DNA from: Bradyrhizobium genosp. SA-3
GTDB lineage: Bacteria; Pseudomonadota; Alphaproteobacteria; Rhizobiales; Xanthobacteraceae
NCBI RefSeq assembly: GCF_004212635.1
Contig: NZ_PSRT01000019.1
Span: forward strand, 1-64,000
Length of the DNA stretch: 64,000 nt
Direction: 5' to 3'
Numbering within the stretch: position 1 is the first letter of the stretch; every line of letters starts with the position of its first letter. Of the stretch, positions 43,471-52,947 are shown in pieces. The notes beneath the pieces were generated by a model that was not told where the DNA came from, did not search any database, and was given only the letters and a program-made list of their open reading frames with translations. The position numbers and the translations under genes are program-made.

Positions 43471-43496
43471 AACAACAGAGAACTTCGATAAGTTCC
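43471..43496 (-). promoter_or_regulatory. Possible EcfG-type promoter upstream of the glgA-like gene
   Basis: Minus strand GGAAC (43496-43492), 17 nt, TGTT (43474-43471): one mismatch from the EcfG consensus. It would give a leader of about 130 nt before the TTG start. Confidence 0.35.
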
Positions 43497-43522
43497 TAAG
43501 ACACCCAAGGACGTAAGCAGGC

Positions 43523-44719
43523 ATGCAGCTAGCAGATAAGGATGAGGGGACGACGACAAAGGCCTTCGCCGGCCTGCGGGTCCTGGATTTTTCGACCACG
43601 ATTGCCGGTCCCCATTGCACGCGCATGCTCGCCGACATGGGCGCCGAGGTGATCAAGATCGAGACCGACGGCGGCGAGACGATGCGGACCCGGCCGCCGC
43701 TGCGTAAGGGGTGCAGCACCACGTTCGGCCAGCTCAATATCGGCAAGAAGAGCGTGGTGCTCGACCTCAAATCCGAAGACGGCAAGGAGGCGGTGCGCCG
43801 GCTGGCCGCGACATCAGACATCCTGGTCGAGAACTTCCGCCCGGGGGTGATGCACCGGCTGCGGCTCGACTACGACAGCATGCGTCAGGTCAACCAAAAG
43901 CTGATTTACTGCTCGATCTCGGGCTACGGCCAGACCGGCCCCTCGGCCGAGCTGCCGGCCTATGCGCCGGTGATCCACGCGGCCTCGGGCTACGACATGG
44001 CGCATCTCGCCTACCAGCCCGGCCGTCACCGCCCCGAATATTGCGGCATCTATCATGCCGACGTCGTCACCGGCACCTACGGCTTCGGCGCGATCGCGTC
44101 CGCGCTCTATCAGCGCACCGTGACGGGCCTTGGCCAGCACATCGACGTCTCCATGCTCGAAACGATGCTGTCGCTGACGCTGACCGAGTTGCAGAGCTCG
44201 CAATTCGCCGTGAAGCCGCCGCCGCGCCCGATGTTCGGGCCGACCGAGACGGAAAACGGCTACGTCATGATCACGATCGCCAGCGAGAAGACGTTTCAGG
44301 CTTTGATGGGGGTGATCGGCCGCCCCGCATGGATCTCCGATCCGCGCTTCTCGACCTACGCCGCGCGTCGCGAGAACTGGGCCGACATGATGGACGGGGT
44401 CGAAGCCTGGTCACGGCAGCTCCCGACAGATGCATGCCTTGCCGCGCTCGGCGCGGCCGGCGTCCCGGCCTCGGCCTATCGCACCGTGTCAGAAGCGCTG
44501 GCCGATCCGCAGCTCGCGCACCGGCAGGCGCTGTCCGAGGTGCGGGACGAGGGCGGTTCATTCCAGGTCCTCAATCTGCCGTTCCGAATGTCGGGCGCCG
44601 ACACCACGCCGGCCAAGACGATGGCCGTGCTCGGCGAGCACACGGATGCGCTACGTGATGAGATCGGTCTCGCGGACGAGGCGCCAATTCCGTCAGGCAA
44701 AACGGCCGCGGCGCGCTGA
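43523..44719 (+). CDS. CoA transferase, family III (CaiB/BaiF)
   Basis: 398 aa. N-terminal LAGLRVLDFSTTIAGPHCTR..LADMGAEVIKIE and the formyl-CoA-transferase-type active site Asp in CGIYHADVVTGTYG. Motifs SISGYGQTGP and ENFRPGVMHRL are typical. It moves CoA between acyl-CoA donors and carboxylic acids. It precedes a peptide-type ABC transporter by 132 nt on the same strand, which hints that the imported compound is activated as its CoA ester; this is inference. Confidence 0.92.
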   Translation: MQLADKDEGTTTKAFAGLRVLDFSTTIAGPHCTRMLADMGAEVIKIETDGGETMRTRPPLRKGCSTTFGQLNIGKKSVVLDLKSEDGKEAVRRLAATSDILVENFRPGVMHRLRLDYDSMRQVNQKLIYCSISGYGQTGPSAELPAYAPVIHAASGYDMAHLAYQPGRHRPEYCGIYHADVVTGTYGFGAIASALYQRTVTGLGQHIDVSMLETMLSLTLTELQSSQFAVKPPPRPMFGPTETENGYVMITIASEKTFQALMGVIGRPAWISDPRFSTYAARRENWADMMDGVEAWSRQLPTDACLAALGAAGVPASAYRTVSEALADPQLAHRQALSEVRDEGGSFQVLNLPFRMSGADTTPAKTMAVLGEHTDALRDEIGLADEAPIPSGKTAAAR

Positions 44720-44851
44720 ATGCATCGCGCCGCGGCATGCGGCGCGCGAACCTCGTGCGTTCCTCTTGCCGTGGCGGACATTTGTCGCCAATCTCGCTCC
44801 CCGAGTCATTCAACGATCCGAAACATCGGACGAGGGACCCCGGGAGGAACC

Positions 44852-46387
44852 ATGACGAACGCGGCTGCCGTTGCACGCAAGCGCGTGCCGATTTTCCTTG
44901 TTGCGGCATTTGCGCTGGCTTCGCCGGCGCAGGCGCAGAAGTCGGGCGGCAGCATCACCGTCGGCCAGGAGCTGGAGATTGCAGGCTTCGATCCGCTCAA
45001 GGTCGGCGTCTACGACACCTCCACCTTCACCGCCGCCGCCGCGATCTTCGACACGCTGACGACGCTGGACGAGAAAGGCGAGGCGGCGCCAAAACTCGCA
45101 GTGTCCTGGACCCATTCGGACGACTACAAGAGCTGGACCTTCAAGCTCCGTCAGGGCGTGAAATTCCACGACGGCACGCCGTTCAATGCGCAGGCTTTCA
45201 AGGAAAATTTCGACCGGCAGAAGGACCCCGCCAACAAGTGCCGCTGCGCCTTCTACATCACCAATGTCAAGGAAGTGCTGGCGCCCGACGAATACACCAT
45301 CGTCTACAATCTCACCGATCCCTCCGTGAACCTGCCGGCGGTGATCACCATCCAGAGCCAGAACAACGCGGTGCACTCGCCGACCGCCTGGAAGACCAAG
45401 GGCGACGACTATAATCGCAATCCCGTCGGCACCGGTCCCTACATCCTGAAATCCTGGACTGCCGGCGACCGCATGGTGCTGGAGAAGAACCCCAACTACT
45501 GGGACAAGGGCCGTCCCTATCTCGACCGCGTCATCTTAAAGCCGCTGCCCGACGCGCAGTCGCGCTTCGCATCGCTGCAATCGGGCGAGGCCGACATCAT
45601 CTGGGACGACGAGAACGACGCCGACAACATCATGAGGGCGCAGAAGGACTCCAAGCTTACCGTGCACACCTACAAGGGCTCGGGCGCACAGGTCTACGCC
45701 TTCAACACCAAGGTCGCGCCGTTCGACGACGTCCGCGTGCGGCAGGCGCTGGTGATGGCGATCGACCGTCCAAAAATGTCGCAGGCGATCAGCAACGGCC
45801 TGAGCCGGCCCGCGACCAACCCCTACGGCGACGGTTCCTGGGTCAAATGCAAGGACGACGGTGCGCTGCCGTTCGACGTCGAGAAGGCCAAGGCGCTGAT
45901 CAAGGACTACGGCAAGCCGGTCGAGTTCAAGATGCTGGTGACCGCGACGCCGCGCGGCCGCATGATCGGCCAGGTGCTCCAGCAGTTCTGGAAGCGCGTC
46001 GGCGCCAACATGGAGATCGAGCAGGTCGATCAAGCCACCATTCCGTCGCGCGCCTTCACCCGCCAGTTCCAGCTGACGCCGTGGCGCATCGTCGATCTCG
46101 CCGATCCCGATCCGCAGATGTACGCGAACTTCCGCAGTGGCAGCCCGCTGGCGCTGTCCAACTACGCCGATCCGGAGCTCGACAAGCTTCTGGATCACGC
46201 GCGCGTCACGGCCGATCTCGGCCAACGGACCGAGGATTATTGCGCGATCAGCCGCCTGATCAACAAGGAGGCGATCTGGTTCTGGACCTTCCAAAACACC
46301 TATTACGCGCTGTCGAGCGCCAAGCTGAAGGGCTTTCCGAAGATCTACAACGGCGTGATCGACGTCTCGAACACCTGGCTGGAATGA
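44852..46387 (+). CDS. ABC transporter substrate-binding protein, peptide/opine family 5
   Basis: 511 aa from the ATG at 44852 (GGGAGG upstream). Signal peptide 1-28 (ending AQA-Q). Family 5 features: TVGQELEIAGFDPLKVGVYD, WTFKLRQGVKFHDGTPFNA, NPVGTGPYILKSW and FDDVRVRQALVMAIDR. A CRCAF pair of cysteines is unusual and may form a disulfide. It captures an oligopeptide or similar ligand for the permeases encoded next. Confidence 0.93.
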   Translation: MTNAAAVARKRVPIFLVAAFALASPAQAQKSGGSITVGQELEIAGFDPLKVGVYDTSTFTAAAAIFDTLTTLDEKGEAAPKLAVSWTHSDDYKSWTFKLRQGVKFHDGTPFNAQAFKENFDRQKDPANKCRCAFYITNVKEVLAPDEYTIVYNLTDPSVNLPAVITIQSQNNAVHSPTAWKTKGDDYNRNPVGTGPYILKSWTAGDRMVLEKNPNYWDKGRPYLDRVILKPLPDAQSRFASLQSGEADIIWDDENDADNIMRAQKDSKLTVHTYKGSGAQVYAFNTKVAPFDDVRVRQALVMAIDRPKMSQAISNGLSRPATNPYGDGSWVKCKDDGALPFDVEKAKALIKDYGKPVEFKMLVTATPRGRMIGQVLQQFWKRVGANMEIEQVDQATIPSRAFTRQFQLTPWRIVDLADPDPQMYANFRSGSPLALSNYADPELDKLLDHARVTADLGQRTEDYCAISRLINKEAIWFWTFQNTYYALSSAKLKGFPKIYNGVIDVSNTWLE

Positions 46388-46394
46388 AATTGCG

Positions 46395-47345
46395 ATGCTG
46401 AACTTCATCGTTCGGCGGCTCCTTGCCATCCTACCGGTTCTTCTGGCCGTCTCGCTGCTGACCTTCCTGATTGCCTCGCTGCTGCCGGGCGATCTCGCCT
46501 TGGTCATCCTCGGCGACCAGGCAACGCCGGAGAATGTCGCAGCGCTACGCCGCGACATGGGGCTCGATCAGCCGCTGTGGTGGCGTTACCTGAGCTGGCT
46601 CGGCCATGTGTTGCAGGGCGATCTCGGCCGCTCCTTCCGCACCGGGCAAACGGTGCTCCAGGCGGTGGCCGAGCGCATTCCGGTCTCGCTCCAGCTGATG
46701 CTGATGGCGGAGTTCATCGGGCTCGTGATCGGCGTGCCGCTTGCGATCGCCTGCGCCGCGCGCGCCGGCGGCGCCTTCGACCGCTTCATGACCGGCAGCG
46801 CCTTCGCCATGCTGTCGATGCCGTCCTTCCTGACCGCGATCCTCCTGATCTATCTGTTCGCGGTCGAGCTGCACTGGCTGCCCGCGACCGGCTATGTGCC
46901 GTTCACCGAGGCGCCGCTGGCCAATCTGCGCTTCTTCGTGCTGCCGGCGCTGACATTGGCGCTGGCGGAATGGCCGGGCATCATGCGGGTGCTGCGCTCC
47001 GACATGATCGCCACCTTGCAGGAGGATTATATCGCGCTCGCCAAGGCCAAGGGCCTCAAGCCCGCACGCATCCTGTTCGTGCATGCGCTCAAGCCCTCGT
47101 CGCTGACGCTGGTGACGGTGACCGGGATCAATATCGGCCGTCTGCTCGGCGGCACGCTGATCGTGGAATCGATCTTCGCGCTACCCGGCATCGGCCGGCT
47201 GCTGGTCGGCGCGATCTATACCCGCGACCTCGTCATCCTCCAGGGCGTGGTGCTGCTGGTCGCCTGCGGCTTCGTCCTCGTGAATTTCATCGTCGACATG
47301 CTCTACGCCGTGCTCGATCCCAGGATTCGCCATGGCCACGCTTGA
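46395..47345 (+). CDS. ABC transporter permease, DppB type
   Basis: 316 aa, six helices; N-terminal LNFIVRRLLAILPVLLAVSLLTF, LGLDQPLWWRYLSWL and the cytoplasmic EAA loop DYIALAKAKGLKPARILF. Forms the channel with the DppC-type protein. It starts 7 nt after the binding-protein gene and overlaps the next gene by 14 bp. Confidence 0.94.
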   Translation: MLNFIVRRLLAILPVLLAVSLLTFLIASLLPGDLALVILGDQATPENVAALRRDMGLDQPLWWRYLSWLGHVLQGDLGRSFRTGQTVLQAVAERIPVSLQLMLMAEFIGLVIGVPLAIACAARAGGAFDRFMTGSAFAMLSMPSFLTAILLIYLFAVELHWLPATGYVPFTEAPLANLRFFVLPALTLALAEWPGIMRVLRSDMIATLQEDYIALAKAKGLKPARILFVHALKPSSLTLVTVTGINIGRLLGGTLIVESIFALPGIGRLLVGAIYTRDLVILQGVVLLVACGFVLVNFIVDMLYAVLDPRIRHGHA

Positions 47346-48204
47346 GCTGTCAATTCAGGACGAGGCGGCGTCCGCGCCCGTTCGCGGCAGGCGCAAGCTC
47401 GGCCTGCTGTTCTGGCTCGCAAGCGGCTGGCTCGCCATCGTTCTTGCGCTCGCCATCCTCGCGCCGGTGCTGCCGCTGCAGAACCCGACCGACATGGACA
47501 TGCTGGAGCGCCGCGCGGCGTTCTCTGGAGAGCACTGGCTCGGCACCGACGGGCTCGGGCGCGACGAGTTCGCCCGCCTGATCTTTGGCGCGCGAGTGTC
47601 GCTGACGGTCGGGCTGATCGCGCCGATGATCAGCCTCGTTTTCGGTGGCGCACTCGGCCTGCTCGCCGGCTATTTCCGCGGCCGGTTCGAGACGCTGGTG
47701 GTCGGCAGCATGGACGTGCTGCTGGCCTTTCCGCCGCTGATCTTCGCGCTCGCCGTGACCGCCTATCTCGGCCAATCCGTCCCCAATCTGACCTTGATCC
47801 TCGGCGTGCTTGGCATTCCTGCCTTCATGCGCGTGGCGCGTGCGGCGACGCTGACGCTGGCGCGGCGCGAGTTCGTGATTGCCGCCGAGGCGCTCGGCGC
47901 CAGCCATGCGCGCATCATCTTGCGCGAGCTGCTGCCGAACGTGATCCTGCCGCTGCTGGCGTTCTTCCTGCTCGGTGTCGCCGTCACCATCGTGGTCGAG
48001 GGGGCGCTGTCCTTTCTCGGTCTCGGCGTGCCGCCGCCGATGGCGAGCTGGGGCAGCATGATCGGCGAGGGACGTGAGAGCCTCGACGTCGCGCCGCGGC
48101 TCGCCTTCCTGCCGGCGGCGGCGCTGTTCCTGACCGTGCTGGCCTTCAACCTCGTCGGCGATACCTTGCGGGCGCTGACCGACCCGCGTCAGGGGGCATT
48201 GTGA
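47332..48204 (+). CDS. ABC transporter permease, DppC type
   Basis: 290 aa, six helices; hallmarks are HWLGTDGLGRDEFARLIFGAR (the DppC periplasmic segment), the EAA loop EFVIAAEALGASHARIILRE and FLGLGVPPPMASWGSMI. The N-terminal extension (1-25) is cytoplasmic. It overlaps both flanking genes, so the five transporter genes form one tightly coupled operon. Confidence 0.94.
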   Translation: MATLELSIQDEAASAPVRGRRKLGLLFWLASGWLAIVLALAILAPVLPLQNPTDMDMLERRAAFSGEHWLGTDGLGRDEFARLIFGARVSLTVGLIAPMISLVFGGALGLLAGYFRGRFETLVVGSMDVLLAFPPLIFALAVTAYLGQSVPNLTLILGVLGIPAFMRVARAATLTLARREFVIAAEALGASHARIILRELLPNVILPLLAFFLLGVAVTIVVEGALSFLGLGVPPPMASWGSMIGEGRESLDVAPRLAFLPAAALFLTVLAFNLVGDTLRALTDPRQGAL

Positions 48205-49193
48205 GCGCGCCGCTCTTGACCATCGAGGATGTTGCGGTCGAGCTGCCGACACCGCGCGGCAATTTGCGCGCGGTGGATCACGTCGACCTGTCGCTGGCGG
48301 CCGGCCGCACGCTCGGCATCGTCGGCGAATCCGGCTGCGGCAAGACCATGCTGTCGCGCGCGGTGCTTCAGCTCCTGCCGAAGAAGGCGAAGCTGACGGG
48401 CCGGGTGATGTTCGACGGCGAGGATCTGGTGCGGCTCGATGCGGAACGGCTGCGGCGCCTGCGCGGGCGCGATCTCGCGGTCGTGTTCCAGGATCCCATG
48501 ACCTCACTCAATCCCGTGCTCACCATCGGCACCCAGTTGATGGAGACGATCCAGGAACATCTCGAGCTGGATACCCCGGCGGCACGGAAGCGCAGCATCG
48601 AGCTGCTGGCGGCCGTCGGCATTCCGGCACCGGAACAGCGGCTCGCGCAATATCCGCATCAATGCTCCGGGGGCATGCGCCAACGCATCGCGATCGCGAT
48701 CGCGCTGTCCTGCGAGCCGAAACTGCTGATCGCGGACGAGCCGACGACGGCGCTCGACGTGACCATCCAGGCGCAGATTCTCGATCTCCTGGCGCGCGAG
48801 CAGCGGCGCCGCCACATGGCGATGATCATCATCACCCATGATCTCGGCGTCGTCGCCGGCCGCGCCGACGAGGTGGCCGTGATGTATGCGGGCAGGGTGG
48901 TCGAGCGCGCGCCGACGCCCGCGCTGTTCAAGCGCATGCACATGCCCTACACCGAGGCGCTGCTGGCGGCGATCCCGAAGCTGGAGATCGCGCCGCATAC
49001 GCCGCTGCCTGCGATCTCCGGCCGCCCGCCCGATCCGACGCGGCCGCTGCGTGGCTGCTCCTTTGCGCCGCGCTGCCGTTATGCCGCGGGGCGCTGTCAC
49101 GAGGCCAAACCGGAGCTGAAGAGCGCGGAGCTGCCGGGACATCTCTATGCCTGCTTCCATCCGATCCAGATGGCCGAGGGGATCGGCGCATGA
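48201..49193 (+). CDS. ABC transporter ATP-binding protein, DppD type
   Basis: 330 aa. Walker [11 protein letters not shown]-loop [15 protein letters not shown], signature [12 protein letters not shown], Walker [13 protein letters not shown], switch ITHD. The C-terminal oligopeptide-transporter tail has the Cys-rich [19 protein letters not shown], which in homologues can hold a 4Fe-4S cluster. It starts within the stop of the DppC gene (4-bp overlap). Confidence 0.94.
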   Translation: MSAPLLTIEDVAVELPTPRGNLRAVDHVDLSLAAGRTLGIVGESGCGKTMLSRAVLQLLPKKAKLTGRVMFDGEDLVRLDAERLRRLRGRDLAVVFQDPMTSLNPVLTIGTQLMETIQEHLELDTPAARKRSIELLAAVGIPAPEQRLAQYPHQCSGGMRQRIAIAIALSCEPKLLIADEPTTALDVTIQAQILDLLAREQRRRHMAMIIITHDLGVVAGRADEVAVMYAGRVVERAPTPALFKRMHMPYTEALLAAIPKLEIAPHTPLPAISGRPPDPTRPLRGCSFAPRCRYAAGRCHEAKPELKSAELPGHLYACFHPIQMAEGIGA

Positions 49194-50161
49194 TGCAGCT
49201 TGCCGTGCGCCCCGAGCCGCTGCTGAACGTCGACAATCTCGTCGTCGAATATGGTCTCGGCAACAAGACGGTGCATGCCGTCTCCGGTGTCAGCCTTCAG
49301 GTCGCGCGCGGCGAGACGCTGGGGCTGGTCGGCGAATCCGGCTGCGGCAAGTCGACGCTGGGGCGCGCGGTCCTGCAGTTGCGCCGCGCCAAATCCGGCC
49401 GGGTGATGTTCGACGGCGAGGATCTGACGGCGATGGAAGGCGAGGCGCTGCGCAAGATGCGCCGCCGCGTGCAGCTGATCTTCCAGGACCCGATCGCCTC
49501 GCTCAATCCGCGCCGGCGTATCGGCGACATCGTCGCCGAGCCGCTGATCATCGCTGGAGTCAAGGATGCCGCCGAGCGCAAGCGGCGCGTTCACGGGGTG
49601 CTTTCCGCGGTCGGGCTCGACCCTGATATCGTGGCGGGTCGTCTGCCACATGAATTCTCCGGCGGGCAGTGCCAGCGCATCTGCATCGCGCGGTCGCTGG
49701 TGCTCAATCCTGAGTTCATCGTTTGCGACGAGCCGGTGTCGGCGCTCGACGTCTCCATCCGTGCGCAGATTCTCAATCTGCTGGAGGAGATGAAGGCGCG
49801 CTTCGGCCTGACGCTGCTGTTCATCGCGCATGATCTCGCCGTGGTCAAAGCGGTCAGCGACCGCGTCGCGGTGATGTATCTCGGCCGGCTCTGCGAGGTC
49901 GGGCCGTCCGAGCAATTGTTCGCAAAGCCGGCGCATCCCTATACCGGGTTGCTGTTGCAGGCGATCCCGGTGCCTGATCCGGATGTGCGTCCCGTTGAGA
50001 GTGTAGCGAGCGGCGAGCCGCCATCGCCGATTGCGCCGCCGTCCGGCTGCCGCTTCCGCACCCGCTGTCCGCGGGCCGATCAGCGATGCAGCGCGGAGAT
50101 ACCGGAGTTGCGTGAAATCGTGCCCGGCCAGTTCGCGGCTTGCCATCATCCGCTGGCCTAA
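49190..50161 (+). CDS. ABC transporter ATP-binding protein, DppF type
   Basis: 323 aa. Walker A GESGCGKSTLG, Q-loop FQDPIASLNPRRRIG, signature FSGGQCQRICIA, Walker B FIVCDEPVSALD, switch IAHD, and the Cys-rich tail GCRFRTRCPRADQRCSAE. It pairs with the DppD-type ATPase. It overlaps it by 4 bp and ends the transporter operon. Confidence 0.94.
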   Translation: MMQLAVRPEPLLNVDNLVVEYGLGNKTVHAVSGVSLQVARGETLGLVGESGCGKSTLGRAVLQLRRAKSGRVMFDGEDLTAMEGEALRKMRRRVQLIFQDPIASLNPRRRIGDIVAEPLIIAGVKDAAERKRRVHGVLSAVGLDPDIVAGRLPHEFSGGQCQRICIARSLVLNPEFIVCDEPVSALDVSIRAQILNLLEEMKARFGLTLLFIAHDLAVVKAVSDRVAVMYLGRLCEVGPSEQLFAKPAHPYTGLLLQAIPVPDPDVRPVESVASGEPPSPIAPPSGCRFRTRCPRADQRCSAEIPELREIVPGQFAACHHPLA

Positions 50162-50241
50162 ACTAAGACGGTCGGGGTTTGTCTCGCCTCGCCGGTCGTG
50201 GCATGCTGGCGCGACAACAAGAACATGCCGGGAGGACGTCG

Positions 50242-51309
50242 ATGAAGAGCTTCAAGGTCGCCGATTTCAAGGCGCCGCTGCAGGAGGTCGACGAGGCCAC
50301 GCCGCAGCCCTCGGGCACCCAGGTTCTGATCAAGGTGAAGGCGGCTGGCGTCTGCCACAGCGACCTCCACATCTGGGAAGGCGGCTACGATCTCGGTCAC
50401 GGCCGCAAGCCGCTGTCGCTGAAGGACCGCGGCATCAACCTGCCGCTGACCATGGGCCACGAGACGGTCGGCGAAGTCCTCGCCTTCGGGCCCGACGTAA
50501 AGCCGACCGACCAGGGCGACCTCAAGCTCGGCGATGTCGGCCTGGTCTATCCCTGGATCGGCTGCGGCAAATGCGCCACGTGCCTTGGCGGCGAGGAGAA
50601 CATGTGCCTGACGCCGCGCTCGCTCGGCGTCTATTGCGATGGCGGCTATGCCGACCACATGCTGGTGCCGCACCCGCGTTATCTGCTCAACCTGAGAGGG
50701 CTCGCCCCCGCGACGACCGCGCCTTATGCCTGCTCGGGCGTCACCACCTACAGCGCGCTGAAGAAGGTCGAGCAGCATTTCGACACGCCGATCGTGATGT
50801 TCGGCGCCGGCGGCCTTGGCCTGATGGCGCTGTCGCTGCTGAAAGCGATGGGCGGCAAGGGCGCAATCATGGTCGATATCGATGCTAAGAAGCGCGAGGC
50901 GGCGGAAAAGGCCGGCGCACTCGCGACCGTCGATCCCAAGGCGTCGGACGCGCTGCAGCAGCTCGCGAAGAAGGCGGGCGGGCCGATCCGCGCCGTGATC
51001 GACCTCGTTGGCAACGCCGCGACGACGCAGCTCGGCTTCGACTGCCTGACCAAGGGCGGCAAGCTCGTCATCGTCGGCCTGTTTGGCGGCGGCGCGACCT
51101 GGGCGCTGCCGCTGATTCCGATCAAGGCCGTGACGATCCAGGGCAGCTATGTCGGCAATTTGCGTGAGACGCAGGAATTGCTCGATCTGGTGCGAGCGAA
51201 GAAGGTGCCGCCGATCCCGGTGACGACGGTACCGCTCGCCAGGGCCAACGACGCGCTGCTGCAGTTGCAGCAGGGCGCGGTGGTCGGACGCACCGTGCTG
51301 ACGCCGTAA
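50242..51309 (+). CDS. Zinc-dependent alcohol dehydrogenase (MDR family)
   Basis: 355 aa from the ATG at 50242, with GGGAGG upstream. Catalytic zinc ligands Cys in AGVCHSDLH and His in GHET; structural zinc site CGKCATCLGGEENMC; Rossmann motif GAGGLGLMAL. The sequence resembles NAD-linked aryl or long-chain alcohol dehydrogenases. It lies 80 nt after the transporter operon and may be read through from it. Substrate unknown. Confidence 0.92.
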   Translation: MKSFKVADFKAPLQEVDEATPQPSGTQVLIKVKAAGVCHSDLHIWEGGYDLGHGRKPLSLKDRGINLPLTMGHETVGEVLAFGPDVKPTDQGDLKLGDVGLVYPWIGCGKCATCLGGEENMCLTPRSLGVYCDGGYADHMLVPHPRYLLNLRGLAPATTAPYACSGVTTYSALKKVEQHFDTPIVMFGAGGLGLMALSLLKAMGGKGAIMVDIDAKKREAAEKAGALATVDPKASDALQQLAKKAGGPIRAVIDLVGNAATTQLGFDCLTKGGKLVIVGLFGGGATWALPLIPIKAVTIQGSYVGNLRETQELLDLVRAKKVPPIPVTTVPLARANDALLQLQQGAVVGRTVLTP

Positions 51310-51325
51310 CGAACGCTCTCTCCTC

Positions 51326-51410
51326 CGTCATTGCGAGAAGGAAAGCGACGAAGCAATCCAGACCGCCTCAGCGGAAAGATTCTGGATTGCTTCGCTTCGC
51401 TCGCAATGAC
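51326..51410. repeat. Palindromic repeat, family A, copy 3
   Basis: CGTCATTGCGAG at 51326 mirrors CTCGCAATGAC ending at 51410, with inner arms GAAGCAATCCAGA and TCTGGATTGCTTC. Unlike copies 1 and 2 it lies between co-directional genes, 30 nt before the next ATG. Confidence 0.8.
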
Positions 51411-51440
51411 CACTTGGCTAACTCCTTCCTTGAGGCTCTC

Positions 51441-52520
51441 ATGTCCGCAAATAACGCCTTCCACATTGCCGTGCTCGCCGGTGACGGCATCGGTCCCGAA
51501 GTCATGGCGCCGGCGATCGAGGTGCTGCGCAGGATCGAGGCGAAGTCGGGTCTGGGCTTCCGATTCACGGAGGCCCCGGCCGGCGCCAACAATTATCTCG
51601 CCACCGGCAAGTCGATGCCTGATACCACCATCAAGCTGTGCGAGGACGCGGATGCGATCCTGTTAGGTGCCTGCGGCCTGCCGTCGGTGCGCTACCCCGA
51701 CAACACCGAGATCGCGCCGCAGATCGAGCTGCGCTTCATCTTCGATCTCTATGCCGGCGTGCGTCCGGCGCGGCTCATTCCGGGCGTACCGAGCCCGATC
51801 GTCGGCGCAGACCGGCGCGGCATCGATCTCGTCGTGATCAGGGAGTCCACCGAAGGCCTGTTCGCCTCGATGGGCAAGGGCGTCGTCACCCATGAGGATG
51901 CGCGCGAGACCATGGTGATCACGCGCAAGGCGTCCGAACGCCTGTTCGAGTTCTCGTTCCGCCTTGCCGAGCGGCGCAAGGCGCGCGGCAAGCCCGGTGC
52001 GCTCACCTGCGTCGACAAGGCGAACGTGTTCAAGGCCTTTGCGTTCTTCCGCGGCATCTTCGACGAGATCGCCAAAAAGCATCCGGAGGTGAAGACCGAC
52101 CGGCTCTATGTCGATGCCTGCTCGGCGATGCTGGTGAAGCGGCCCTGGGATTTCGACGTGATGGTGATGGAGAACATGTTCGGCGATATCGTCTCCGACA
52201 TCACCGCGAGCCTGATCGGCGGCCTCGGCATGGCGCCGTCGGCCGACATTGGCGACAAGTATGCGGTGTTTCAGCCGTGCCACGGCACCGCGCCCGACAT
52301 CATGGGGCAGGGCAAGGCCAATCCCACCGGCATGATCCTGTCGGCGGCGATGATGCTGGACTGGCTCGCCGACAAGCATGGCGTCGAGAGCGCGGCTGAG
52401 GCCGGCGAGACGATCGAGCGTGCGGTGGACAAGGTCTACGCCGGCGGCATCAAGCCGATGGAGTTCGGCGGCAGCAACGGCACGGCGGACATCACGAAAG
52501 CGGTGCTCGCGGCGCTGTAG
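51441..52520 (+). CDS. Isocitrate/isopropylmalate dehydrogenase-family enzyme
   Basis: 359 aa from the ATG at 51441. Beta-decarboxylating dehydrogenase fold: AVLAGDGIGPEVM, substrate-binding Arg in RFIFDLYAGVRPAR, VVIRESTEGLFAS, metal site NMFGDIVSDITASLIGGLG and PCHGTAPDIMGQGKANP. It is not the canonical leucine-pathway LeuB context. The sequence pattern is as close to tartrate/D-malate dehydrogenases, so the 2-hydroxyacid substrate is open. A strong bidirectional terminator follows. Confidence 0.9.
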   Translation: MSANNAFHIAVLAGDGIGPEVMAPAIEVLRRIEAKSGLGFRFTEAPAGANNYLATGKSMPDTTIKLCEDADAILLGACGLPSVRYPDNTEIAPQIELRFIFDLYAGVRPARLIPGVPSPIVGADRRGIDLVVIRESTEGLFASMGKGVVTHEDARETMVITRKASERLFEFSFRLAERRKARGKPGALTCVDKANVFKAFAFFRGIFDEIAKKHPEVKTDRLYVDACSAMLVKRPWDFDVMVMENMFGDIVSDITASLIGGLGMAPSADIGDKYAVFQPCHGTAPDIMGQGKANPTGMILSAAMMLDWLADKHGVESAAEAGETIERAVDKVYAGGIKPMEFGGSNGTADITKAVLAAL

Positions 52521-52527
52521 TCAAAGA

Positions 52528-52549
52528 AAAGGGGCCTGCAGGCCCCTTT
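52528..52549. terminator. Bidirectional terminator
   Basis: AAAGGGGCCTGCAGGCCCCTTT is a perfect 22-bp palindrome with A/T ends. It lies between the convergent dehydrogenase and small secreted-protein genes and can end both transcripts. Confidence 0.85.
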
Positions 52550-52554
52550 GTCGT

Positions 52555-52842
52555 TCACCACCGGCGCCAGTGGTGGTAGCGGTGACCCCAGCCCCACGGA
52601 CGCGGGCCGTAGAAGCGTCGCGGGCCGCCATAATAGCCGTAGGCGCCGTAGTAGTTCGGACGCCACCAGCAGCGGCCCCAGGGGTTACAGACCCAGCGCA
52701 CCTGATCGACATCGGCGGCGGGACCGCCTGCAATCTTGTCCGCCTGCGGGATGCCGTTCGGCATTGCCGCGAGAGCGGGACCCGAGGCGAGCGCCGCACC
52801 GCCCAAGGCAGCCAGACCGAGAACAGCAAATTTGAGTTTCAT
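52555..52842 (-). CDS. Small secreted protein with Arg/Trp/Tyr/Gly-rich tail (GCG_CRPN type)
   Basis: 95 aa. Signal peptide 1-25 (ending ALA-A). The mature part holds VRWVCNPWGRCWWRPN, a two-Cys motif, then YYGAYGYYGG and a basic tail ending HRYHHWRRW. This matches the small rhizobial proteins annotated as GCG_CRPN prefix-to-repeats; their function is unknown. Very basic and aromatic, probably envelope-associated. Confidence 0.82.
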   Translation of the reverse strand: MKLKFAVLGLAALGGAALASGPALAAMPNGIPQADKIAGGPAADVDQVRWVCNPWGRCWWRPNYYGAYGYYGGPRRFYGPRPWGWGHRYHHWRRW

Positions 52843-52947
52843 CGCAATCTCCCTCGTTGGTAGCGAGAGAACTTTCGACAGATCAACTGGTTGCTATCGC
52901 GGTGCGTGCGCGCGGGAAATTTAATCTTCCTGAACGAAGATTCAGTT

